From: Manis javanica
Taxonomy: Eukaryota; Chordata; Mammalia; Pholidota; Manidae
Reading direction: 5' to 3'
Assembly: GCF_040802235.1 (NCBI RefSeq)
Contig: NC_133169.1
Span: 45,515,034 to 45,579,033, forward strand
DNA: 64,000 nt
Shown here: piece after piece, positions 1 through 10,161 of the stretch
How the letters are laid out: each line of letters starts with the position of its first letter
Numbering within the stretch: the stretch's first letter is position 1
Made by a program: the position numbers and the translations under genes
Notes under the pieces: model-generated
Databases searched by the model: none
Seen by the model: the letters and a program-made list of their open reading frames with translations, nothing else
Told to the model about the DNA's origin: nothing

Positions 1-3000
1 AAAGAGATCAAAGAATACATAGAAAAAAATGACAACAACAACACAAAGCCCCAACTTCTGTGGGATGCAGCGAAAGCAGTCTTAAGAGGAAAGTATATAG
101 TAATCCAGGCACAGTTGAAGAAGGAAAAACAATCCCAAATGAATAGTTCTACTTCACAACTACCAAAACTGGAAAAAGAAGAACAAATGAGGCCTAAAGT
201 CAGCAGAAGGAGAGACTTAATAAAGATCAGAGAAGAAATAAACAAAATTGAGAAGAATTAAACAATAGCAAAAATTAACAAAACCAAGAGCTGGGTCTTT
301 GAGAAAACAAACAAAATAGATAAACCTCTAGCCAAAATTATTAAGAGAAAAAGAGAATCAACACAAATCAACAGCATAAGAAATGAGAATGGAAAAATCA
401 CGACAGACCCCACAGAAACACAAAGAATTATTAAAGACTACTATGAAAACCTATATGCCAACAAACTGGAAAACCTAGAAGAAATGGACAACTTCCTAGA
501 AAAATACAACATCTCAAGACTGACCAAGGAAGAAACACAAAAGTTAAACAAACCAATTACGAGCAAAGACATTGAAACGGTAATCAAAAAACTGCCCAAG
601 AACATAACCCCGGGGCCGGACGGATTTACCTCAGAATTTTATCAGACACACAGAGAAGACATAATACCCATTCTCCTTAAAGTGTTCCAAAAAATAGAAG
701 AGGAGGGAATACTCCCAAACTCATTCTATGAAGCCAACATCACCCTAATACCAAAACCAGGCAAAGACCCCACCAAAAAAGAAAATTACAGACCAATATC
801 CCTGATGAATGTAGATGCAAAAATACTCAATAAAATATTAGCAAACCGAATTCAACAGAATATAAAAAGGATCATACACCATGACCAAGTGGGATTCATC
901 GCTGTGATGCAAGGACGGTACAACATTCGAAAATCCATCAACATCATCCACCACATCAACAAAAAGAAAGACAAAAACCACATGATCATCTCCATAGATG
1001 CTGAAAAAGCATTTGACAAAATTCAACATCCATTCGTGATAAAAACTCTCAGCAAAATCAGAATAGAGGGCAAGTACCTCAACATAATAAAGGTCATATA
1101 TGATGAACCCACAGCCAGCATTATACTGAACAGCGAGAAGCTGAAAGCATTTCCTCTGAGATCGGTAAACAGACAGGGATGCCCACTCTCCCCACTGTTA
1201 TTTAAAATAATACTGGAGGTCCTAGCCACAGCAATCAGACAAAACAAAGAAATACAAGGAATCCATATTGGTAAAGAAGAAGTTAAACTGTCACTATTTG
1301 CAGATGATATGATACTGTACATAAAAAACCCTAAAGACTCCACTCCAAAACTACTAGAACTGATATTGGAATACAGCAAAGTTGCAGGATACAAAATTAA
1401 CACACAGAAATCTGTAGCTTTCCTATACACTAACAATGAACCAAAAGAAAGAGAAATCAGGAAAACAATTCCATTCAAAATTGCATCAAAAAGAATAAAA
1501 TACCTAGGAATAAACCTAACCAAAGAAGTGAAAGACTTATCCTCTGAAAACTACAAGTCACTCTTAAGAGAAATTAAAGGGGACACTAACAAATGGAAAC
1601 TCATCCCATGCTCATGGCTAGGAAGAATTAATATAGTCAAAATGGCCATCCTGCCCAAAGCAATAGACAGATTTGATGCAATCCCCATCAAATTACCAGC
1701 AACATTCTTCAATGAATTGGAACAAATAATTCAAAAATTCATGTGGAAAAATCAAAGACCCCGAATAGCCAAAGCAATCCTGAGAAAGAAGAATAAAGTA
1801 GGGGGGATCTCACTCCCCAACTTCAAGCTCTACTACAAAGCCATAGTAATCAAGACAATTTGGTAGTGGCACAAGAACAGAGCCACAGACCAGTGGAACA
1901 GATTAGAGACTCCAGACATTAACCCAAACATATATGGTCAATTAATATTTGATAAAGGAGCCATGGACATACAATGGGGAAATGACAGTCTCTTGAAGAG
2001 CTGGTGCTGGCAAAACTGGACAGCTACATGTAGGAGAATGAAAATGAACCTTTGTCTAACCCCGTATACAAAGGTAAACTCAAAATGGATCAAAGACCTA
2101 AATGTAACTCATGAAACCATTAAACTCTTGAAAAAAAACATAGGCAAAAACCTCTTAGACATAAACATGAGTGACCTCTTCTGGAACATATCTCCTGGGC
2201 AAGGAAAACAACAGCAAAAATGAGCAAGTGGGACTACATTAAGCTGAAAAGCTTCTGTACAGCAAAAGACACCATCAATAGAACAAAAAGGAACCCTACA
2301 GTATGGGAGAATATATTTGAAAATGACAGATCCAATAAAGGCTTGACGTCCAGAATATATAAAGAGCTCACCCGCCTCAACAAACAAAAAACAAATAACC
2401 CAATTAAAAAATGGGCAGAGGAACTGAACAGACAGTTCTCTAAAAAAGAAATACAGATGGCCAACAGACACATGAAAAGATGCTCCACATCGCTAATTAT
2501 CAGAGAAATGCAAATTAAAACTACAATGAGGTATCACCTCACACCAGTAAGGATAGCTGCCATCCAAAAGACAAACAACAACAAATGTTGGCGAGGCTGT
2601 GAAGAAAGGGGAACCCTCCTACACTGCTGGTTGGAATGTAAATTAGTTCAACCATTGTGGAAAGCAGTATGGAGGTTCATCAAAATGCTCAAAACAGACT
2701 TACCATTTGACCCAGGAATTCCACTCCTAGGAATTTACCCTAAGAATGCAGCAATCAAGTTTGAGAAAGACAGATGTACCCCTATGTTTATCGCAGCGGT
2801 ATTTACAATAGCCATGAATTGGAAGCAACCTAAATGTCCATCAGTAGATGAATGGATGAAGAAGATGTGGTACATATACACAATGGAATACTACTCAGCC
2901 AGAAGAAGAGGAAAATTCCTACCATTTGCAGCAACATGGATGGAGCTGGAGAGTATTATGCTCAGTGAAATAAGCCAAGCAGAGAAAAAGAAATACAAAA

Positions 3001-3017
3001 TGATTTCACTCATCTGA
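1..3017 (+). pseudogene. L1 ORF2 remnant (reverse transcriptase and C-terminal domain)
   Basis: In L1, ORF2 encodes the endonuclease/reverse transcriptase that copies L1 RNA at the nicked target. The visible part starts after the endonuclease. One frame runs from base 1, is stopped by TAA at 259-261, reopens through the RT domain (Met at 484) and is stopped by TAG at 1,864-1,866. RT landmarks include the PGPDGF motif, the RPISLMN block, the [11 protein letters not shown] block and the catalytic FADD at 1,297-1,308. The same frame continues from 1,963 to about 2,210, then shifts, and the remaining C-terminal part reads from 2,220 to 3,017. That last part contains the C-terminal cysteine region ([16 protein letters not shown]). 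Two stops and one frameshift make this copy unable to produce full-length protein, although the RT core itself is uninterrupted. Confidence 0.93.
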
Positions 3018-3099
3018 GGAGTATAAGAACAAAGGAAAAACTGAAGGAACAAAACAGCAGCGGAATTACAGGACCCATAAATGGACTAACAGTTACCAA

Positions 3100-3205
3100 A
3101 GGTTAAGGAACTGGGGAGGATGGGTGGGCAGGGGGGGATAAGGGAGGGGAAGAAGAAGGGGATATTAAGATTAGCATGCATGGGGGGAGGGAGAAAGGGC
3201 TGTAC
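3100..3205 (+). other. G-rich tract of the L1 3'UTR
   Basis: There are several runs of three or more G on the plus strand, including runs of seven and six. This is the polypurine, potentially G-quadruplex-forming stretch characteristic of mammalian L1 3'UTRs. It lies between the ORF2 stop and the A-tail. Confidence 0.8.
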
Positions 3206-3345
3206 ATCACAGAAAGGACAAGTAGTGACTCTACATTTTGCTATGCTGATGGACAGTGTGGTTTTTAGGGGGGGACCTGATATAGAGGAGAGCATAGTAA
3301 ACATAGTATTCTTCATGTAAGTGTAGATTAAAGATTAAAAAAAAA

Positions 3346-3533
3346 GAAGGAAAGAAAGAAAAGGGGATACAACAATTGGTAGGATACAACAATTGGTAGG
3401 ATACAACAATTGGTAAATCAAAGATTAATGCTTTAAATATCCTTAATGTTGATCATGTAAAAGGTGTCAGATGATCAGCTATGGAGGTACTCTTTTCTGA
3501 TAATATTCCTTTCTCTTAATAAAAAAAAAAAAA
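3346..3533 (+). other. Segment between two A-tails (possible L1 3' transduction)
   Basis: After the L1 A-rich tail come about 160 bases that are not L1-like, and then a run of 13 A at 3,521-3,533. The pattern L1 tail, unique sequence, second A-tail is what a 3'-transduced flank looks like. No canonical AATAAA sits at the expected distance before the second tail, and the target duplication cannot be tested because the L1 5' end is off the window. Confidence 0.35.
3365..3415 (+). repeat. Three perfect tandem copies of a 17-bp unit
   Basis: The unit GGATACAACAATTGGTA occurs three times head to tail (3,365-3,381, 3,382-3,398, 3,399-3,415) with no mismatch. It sits directly after the L1 A-rich tail. 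Perfect identity indicates recent expansion. Confidence 0.95.
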
Positions 3534-3771
3534 GCAGTTGCTGTGTGCTGACCTCCAATGAGTTCTACACAGTGGTATAGAGGGCATGTCAAAGTGTGGG
3601 CAAAGGGTCTGTTTGTTTCTATGCAGAAGATCAAGGCCTAGCTTGGCTACCCAGAAAATGAACTAAGATACGATATGAGGCGGAGCTTCCGGCATCAGCA
3701 CTCTCTGGAGGACTCGTGCTGGGGGATGATCATCAAAAAGCCTCCATGGGAATCCGGGTGATGCTGCGGTT

Positions 3772-4224
3772 GTGGCTGCCTCTACCCCACCTTTTCCTGG
3801 ACTTGTCATTGGAATGAGGAAGGAGATGTCTAGGCTGGCATGTGCATACAGTGAGACAATGAATTTGACCGAATCTGTACTGTTGGAACTCAACCAGGTG
3901 TTGGGAGGGGTGCAAGTTGTAGCGCTACAAAATCTTATGACTATAGACTATCTACGGTTAAAAGAACATATGGGATGTGAACAGATCCCAGAAATGGGTT
4001 GCTTTAATTTGACTGATTTCTCTCAGACTGTTCAAGTACAGTTGGACAATATCCATCATATCATAGACAAATGTTCACAAATGCCTAGGGTGCCTAAATG
4101 GTTTTCTTGGCTTCACTGGAGATGGCTGGTAATTATAGATTTGCTTTTTTTATGTCACCGTATTCCTATTATGTTAATATGTGAGCGCAAGTTAGTTAGT
4201 AGTTTAAAACCTATACATGTTTAA
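3772..4224 (+). pseudogene. Retroviral env fragment (transmembrane subunit region)
   Basis: This fossil piece of a retroviral envelope gene matches the TM ectodomain of gamma/alpha-type envelopes: an LQN heptad-like stretch, then a cysteine pair within a GCEQ...GCFNLTD-type motif, a tryptophan-rich membrane-proximal segment and a hydrophobic anchor. No surface subunit or complete reading frame accompanies it, so it is a relic. It lies upstream of the LTR in the normal retroviral order. Confidence 0.75.
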
Positions 4225-4854
4225 GGTACTCTACAAGAAGATATGTCCAAAAAAGTAATCAATCCTCCCATGTTTTCTTCCATATGCTACCTCTATAGCT
4301 TTTCTTCTTCATTCCTAATTACAACCCTTAAATAGAATTCGTGCCTCATATCCAATTTACCGAGTATCATAATTCCTCCAGGTGGTAAAGATACCTCAAG
4401 ACAAGTGCTGGGCATAGAAACCACAGGGCATAAATCTGCAAAGAAGTAAAAAGCTAACCTTTTCAAACAATATGGCTTCTCTCTCACTTACCAACTTTAC
4501 ATTTCCCTGTATGGCCCCGGAAGATGACTGGTTAGCCAGAGACGGGTAAGATTCCTCAAGGTAGGAACAACCTAAGACAGGCACAGTCGCAGGGGGGCCA
4601 TCAGGTGAGAAATTGGGGAACAAAAGTGGTGAATCTTAGAACCTCACCCCCCCTGTTTTGAGAGAAAGCTTCTGCATCCATGGATGTTTTATTGCCCTTG
4701 TCTAGCTCGGATTAGCACATAGTCTACAGGCACACACCTGATCATCTACAATTGCTCTCTTACAACACTAAACTATGTTTTCTACCTTTATCTTGCATCT
4801 ACCTACCACTTCAGCAGTTTATTAAAAATAAAAATAATAATAATAAAGGGAGAA

Positions 4855-5175
4855 ATGTGGGATCCACATATAAATCAAGTATAAAAATCAAATGAATATT
4901 CCTATTTGAACTGACTGTTTATAGTTCATAATGCATGATCAAAACCAAAAGCTTCTGTGATGACTGCCCTTGTAATGTTCACCATGTAACTTATTCACTA
5001 TGTAAGAATTTGTTCTCCAATGTAAGAACTTGTTCGTTATGCTTCAGAAGATTGGATACTGACGAGAATTATGCTTGAGATGGATTAATGCTTGTGCATT
5101 GAGCATTTACCTCCCTATACAGAATTTTACTGTTGTTAACAACCTTTTGATCAATAAATATGAGAGATGCCCTCT
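4855..5175 (+). repeat. 3' LTR portion (U3-R) of the retroviral fragment
   Basis: It starts with TGTGGGATCC directly after a purine-rich primer tract. It contains AATAAA near 5,153-5,158 and ends about 20 bases later at a run of A (5,176-5,187). There is no recognisable U5 with a terminal CA. The lack of a partner LTR within the window prevents dating from LTR divergence. Confidence 0.7.
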
Positions 5176-5187
5176 AAAAAAAAAAAA

Positions 5188-6299
5188 TACAATAACATGA
5201 ATCCAAAGATGGCAGGCTAGGTTTGCACTCAGTTAAAGAAAGTCTTTCCTCCAGGTGCACCTACATTGTTATTTAATTCTCTCTGACCACATCTGCCTGC
5301 TGTTTTCAGTCTGCATATTGCCAAGAGAAGATGAATTTATATGTGGAAAAGGCAGAACGGGAATACTAAGCACCAATTTCCAACTCAGGACCCTAGGTTC
5401 ATGTCTTGTCTCTGCCTCTGGCATGTTATTCAGTCTCATGGAGTTTTAAAAGATCCAATAAGCTCGTGTGTAAAGTTTTTATTCAAATAAACCTGTCCAG
5501 GACTAATCACTACTAAAAAAAAAAAGTGTAATTCAGCCAAAATCTATTGTTATGGTAGAATTTTTTATTTCAATTGCTGCTGACATTAATCAATGTGTCT
5601 GCATTGAGAAAATATGCAACAGTAGGTCTGGGCATGAAGAAACTTAGCTTGTGCTCTGTGACTGCGAGGTGGCTGCAGGCTTCTGCCAGGCATTTCTCCA
5701 GGGAAAACATTCAGTAGGGCTGGAGCCACGGAGGAGTCTCCTTTTAAAGCTGACACTACATGTTCTACTTCCAGATGCTTTTGTTTTAAGTATAAAAATA
5801 ATCGAAGTTTCAATCCTTCAAGTCTCTTAATTATGAGATGTGGATGAAGTTCATTGTGTATACCGGGGTAAAAATCTTTTACCAGCAACGCCTTATTTCC
5901 TCTTCTTTGCCAACTCTTTGTTGACGTCATCTCCCTCTTACTAAACTTTGCTGATAATAAAAAGTACGTGACCAAAATTCTAAACTTTTCTCATGTTGAA
6001 TCTAATACCTCAGCTGCAGGAACCGCAGTAATGTCCTGTACAACACAACAGTTAACTAAACAAACATCTTGCTCACAATAGCAAACACATTTCTCCAGCT
6101 TCTCAGAATCACCTGAGTCCTTTCTTTTAATTGCCTCCACCATGAAAATGAAATATTTGTTTAAGTCACACTTTTAGGGTTTTTAAAAAATATTTTACAC
6201 ATTTTTTTTATTGTGGGCAGCATTAAGTGTATTACCAAAGAGATGTGGATTCTGATAAGGAATGGTTTAAACATCAAATAAGGATTTTCTAACTTGATC
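5188..6299. other. Intergenic; small A-tail and MIR-like patch
   Basis: No gene is recognised. Around 5,385-5,450 there is a weak MIR-like stretch (ACCCTAGGTTCATGTC... CTCTGCCTCTG). An AATAAA near 5,487 followed by about 11 A at 5,514-5,524 looks like the end of some retrotransposed transcript that I cannot identify. The minus-strand reading frame at 5,586-5,975 resembles no family I know. Confidence 0.5.
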
Positions 6300-7369
6300 T
6301 CAGAAAGGTGGTCTAGATTGAGGCAGACCCGGGATTCTTTGGTGAATCCTGGTCAAGAGGAAATTACCTGGCGGCTCACAGCTTCCCACTCAAGAATCCC
6401 TGGGGCTTGTTCCCTGTACACCTCCTCCCGGAAGAACGCGGGACCACACCCTGCCCCATGCAGATGGCAGCCAGCAGGAAGACAGAAGAAGAAAGGCATG
6501 TGCCTCCAGTGCCCAGACTCCCGTGGTCAACGTCTGAAAAGTAAATGACTGGCCACACGGAGCTTGAAGGAGAGCCGTGAAGTGAGTGACCTGCTGGGAG
6601 AGCTGAGGGCACGCAGGCCTGTCAGGTGGGAGGGAACGGCAGAATGGGCACCCAGAGGTCCTGGGACCACTCCTGGGATGCAGCTTCGGTGAGGGAATAA
6701 ACTCTGACGCAGGTAAAAGAGGTAGAAGATGGCTCTTTGTGTGTCAGAGGTAGCAGATAAAGGGTGAAGCTGATTCTGGTCTCTGGCTTGCGCAGCTGCA
6801 GACATAGGGCCGTTCACAGTTTCAGGGTTTCTGTGGTCAGTGCGGAACATGATGAATCTGATGCCACCGTAAAACACTAATCACAGGATTCCCTTACTTG
6901 GCAGCGGTAACAGAGAGAGAGACATAAGATCACCTTGTAACGATTCTTTAGGTTAGGATACAGTGCCCTGAAAAGTCAGGACAAAAATTAGTTAAATAAA
7001 ATATCAAATAGCTACTATAAAGGGAATGCTGAGCAGCTCCCCTGACTGATTTCAGAAAAAGGAACACTGCTTTGCTTTCGCGCACCACGTGACTGTATGT
7101 TCATGTGTAGGTGAGGAAGTCACAATCTTATTCAAACGCTGTGCTCTTCTCTCCCGCAGGGAGCATCATGGACCAATTTCTCCAGGCAGTGAGGACAGTT
7201 ATACCTCTGACCCACCTCCCTGAATCGCTCTGTGCTTTCCTCAGTTATATTCTCTCATATCCTGAGTCTTTCTCTCTCTAACTCTTTCTCTAACATGAGT
7301 TTAAATTATTACAAAAATAAATACTAGTGATACAAAAGTAATGATACAAATATTAATAGAGTAATAATG

Positions 7370-7600
7370 AAGTAATAATTGTAACAATAACATTAATCAT
7401 TGTTTCTGAATACTTACTATATGTTATAAGCTCCATTTAATGTGTGTGTGTGTATGTATATGTATATAAGTATACGTCTGTGTGTATGGGCTTTTGTGTG
7501 GGTTAGTTTAACGTGTCTCATTTAACCTTATGGACAAACCCTATGAGGCTGTTACTATTTTATCCTTATTTAATAGGAGTTAGTTAATAGAAGTAATTGC
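7370..7600 (-). repeat. MIR, antisense, interrupted by a (TG)n run
   Basis: The order is that of an inverted MIR: an AATAAT-rich start, then ACTTACTATATGTTATAAGC, then CATTTAACCTTATGG, CCCTATGAGGCTGTTACTAT and TTATCC. A TG-rich simple repeat has expanded inside it at about 7,440-7,500. MIR is a tRNA-derived SINE inactive since early mammals. Confidence 0.75.
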
Positions 7601-10135
7601 CTTTCTGATTAGTGTTTTGTATTCAGACAGAAAGTGAATTATGTTCACAACACTGAATGTGTGTTAAATTTTCTAGTTAATATATTTTCAAATCAGGGTT
7701 TTTTTTAAGCTTGCGCTTCTACTTTCTTTATATTTTAGTCTTTAGCACAGTCATTTCTAGGTGAGGTATCATCTTTTGTACATCTATTCCATAAAAACTC
7801 CTTCAAATAGCAATGGTTTTATCCCACCAGTATTTAGGGTAACTCAGTGTGTGACTTCTGCCTCTTCCGTGACATTCCACTGCAGTTGAGCGAATTCTCA
7901 GTAACGAGCTATGCTGAGCCATTTGGTCACAAACCAAGTAAGACTGATATATGAAGTCTTTGTGATAGTGTTTGTATTATTATATCAAGTAGGTTATAGA
8001 ATTATAGGATTTTAGGAAAGGTCAGAAAATAAAAATGGCATTGTCATGTAGTATAAAACGTAAGTGCACACATCACACTCAATATTCCCCAGGATTTCCA
8101 TATTTTCCAAATAAATATTTTTCAGGCAGAATTTATTTTATGTATTTCTTTAATCGTTTTTTGTTTGAAAGTCAGACCGTAACGAAGAAACACTCTAGGA
8201 GTAATTTAATAATTCTTTAAACAGTGAATGTGTAGTCTTACCAATATATTGAATAATTGCACAGTAGTTAATCTTATTTTAAATAAATGTTTTCTATGCT
8301 TTATTTATATAAGGAGAGACATGGTAGAAAAAAGAAAAATATGCTTGACTTTAGTGAAGTCAAAATTAGTCAATGTACTGAACAATTGGGAATATTGACA
8401 GATACAAAGGGATAAGAATGGTTTTGCTGTGGGGAACATGAGTAAATGAAAAGGAAGACCTTTATTTTTCATGAGAGAAAGGATTGTGCTATGACTGTGT
8501 TTGTGAATAATAAAAGATTATCAAAGTATATGTGAATTCAATGAATGTTTTGTAAAATAACCAGCTCATAATATCTTGATTCACTTGGTATAAATGTACT
8601 GTGTGCTTGGAAGTTCCACTGACAAATTGAATAATTAGGCTGATCATTCAAACTAGTTGGAATTTTGGCTAAATTATTGTAGGGGCCCAAATAATGCAGT
8701 TCGAATGAAACCTCTTTTGATAGGGTGAGAAATCTGACAAAGGGTTTAATTAGATACAGTTATTACTTGAAGGAAATGTGGTCTGTGTAGAAAACATAAT
8801 TATGGTCTATTCTGTTCCTGCATTAAATTTTCTTAGTATGAAATGGCCTACATGATTCATGTCAATTTTAGTATATGTTCATTTATCCGTAAAAACAGTC
8901 TATGTTGCCTTAAGTGTCTGTTTTAAATTCAGAAAGTTTTCTAAAGAATAATGAACAATGGTTCATTTTTGGGCTGAACAGACTCACCTCGCTGATTGTT
9001 TCTTTTAAGTGATACTTTGCATATATAAACAAAATGCAGAATCTTAGGAAACAAAGTAAAAATTCCCCAGAAACCCTTGGTTTGAAAAAAATTCTCGAGA
9101 AACTGAAGACATATAAACATATGCATAACATCACTGATCAACCTCTAAGCTTCTAGAAGATAGAGGTGTGTCACTGCATGTGACATCTCTTTTCTGACCT
9201 TTAACAGTATTAAACAAAGAATGTTTTGAGTTAGGCACAGAGCAAGTTTACCTTGAGTTAGAGTTCCATGTATGTAGAAGAAGCTATGCGATAATCCACA
9301 TTTTAACTTGGAAGCTCAACACTACAGCATTCCTCTTTGGATTCAAGGATATATTTCATTCAAGATCATTGATGTCATTAAGGATATCATTTTATGTCTC
9401 ATTCAAGCATCAGGTGAGGATATTCCAGATGCTTTATGGACTAGCTAGGCTATGAGTCATGAAAAAGGATTAAGAGACTTGAGGACCTCATGGAATTGGG
9501 GAGATAATGGTAGGAACAATATAATAAGGAAGTTAAGGAGTGTATTATGGCATGCTTCCAATAACTAAAGACAGAAATATAAACATTATGATGTAGAAAA
9601 CACAAAGTCTCAAAAAATATAATTATAAGAACTAAGGAGAAGTTCAAATTGATGCACTGCTGAAGTCTTTGATACGAGAGGCCCTGAAAACATGTGAATG
9701 ATTTCCATAGAACCTGCAATGGTCCAGAGACTCTGCTAAGTCATGAAGATTCAGGAGTAAATACATATTTTCCATACACCCTAACATTAATAATAGTATT
9801 AATTTTAGCATGAGAATGAGTATAATAAATCATGAATAGAAAAAGCAAAACCAGGAGGAGAAAATTATTCTAGTAAGGGAAAAGTGTTAATAATATTAGA
9901 TACAGATATACTGAGTTTGAGTTATCATTAATGCTTAATGATTTTGATACTTTTTTGCGACCCACTGGTTGATAGGAGACACCACTGATCTTAAATGTGA
10001 ATCCATGTCCGTGCCAAATTTTGCTAAGCTATTGACCAAAGCCGTCAAAACAGAAAACTTAGATGCATAAATATTTGTAAGCCCTATACTGTGCTGATTA
10101 TTAAAAATTCTTAAAACCATAGTAAAACACTGTTA
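7601..10135. other. AT-rich intergenic sequence without recognised features
   Basis: No coding, RNA or transposon signature that I recognise. Most of it (about 7.4-10.4 kb) has no counterpart in the paralogous X' block, so it is either an insertion in X or a deletion in X'. Confidence 0.5.
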
Positions 10136-10161
10136 AAATTCAGCAAATATTTGCTGAATTT
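10136..10161. repeat. 26-bp perfect palindrome
   Basis: The right half is the exact reverse complement of the left half (AAATTCAGCAAAT), with no spacer. No function is evident. Confidence 0.95.

Larger units (their letters stand above)
1..3364 (+). mobile_element. LINE-1, 3' half, relatively young
   Basis: This L1 enters from the left edge in ORF2 and runs through the reverse transcriptase and C-terminal regions, a G-rich 3'UTR and an A-rich tail starting near 3,337. ORF2 has only two stop codons and one frameshift in 3 kb, so it is clearly younger than the other L1s in the window. The 5' end, and therefore one target-site duplication, lies outside the window. Confidence 0.95.
3534..5187 (+). 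mobile_element. Endogenous retrovirus fragment ending in poly(A)
   Basis: This is a fossil retroviral segment made of the 3' part of env, non-coding sequence, a purine-rich tract just before 4,855 and a single LTR-like end. It is incomplete: no gag or pol, no 5' LTR, and env is partial and broken. The LTR-like part stops about 20 bases after an AATAAA and continues straight into a run of A, as expected of a retrotransposed viral transcript rather than a provirus. The 5' limit is uncertain. The family is not assigned; the TM region resembles the gamma/alpha-type envelope. Confidence 0.75.
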
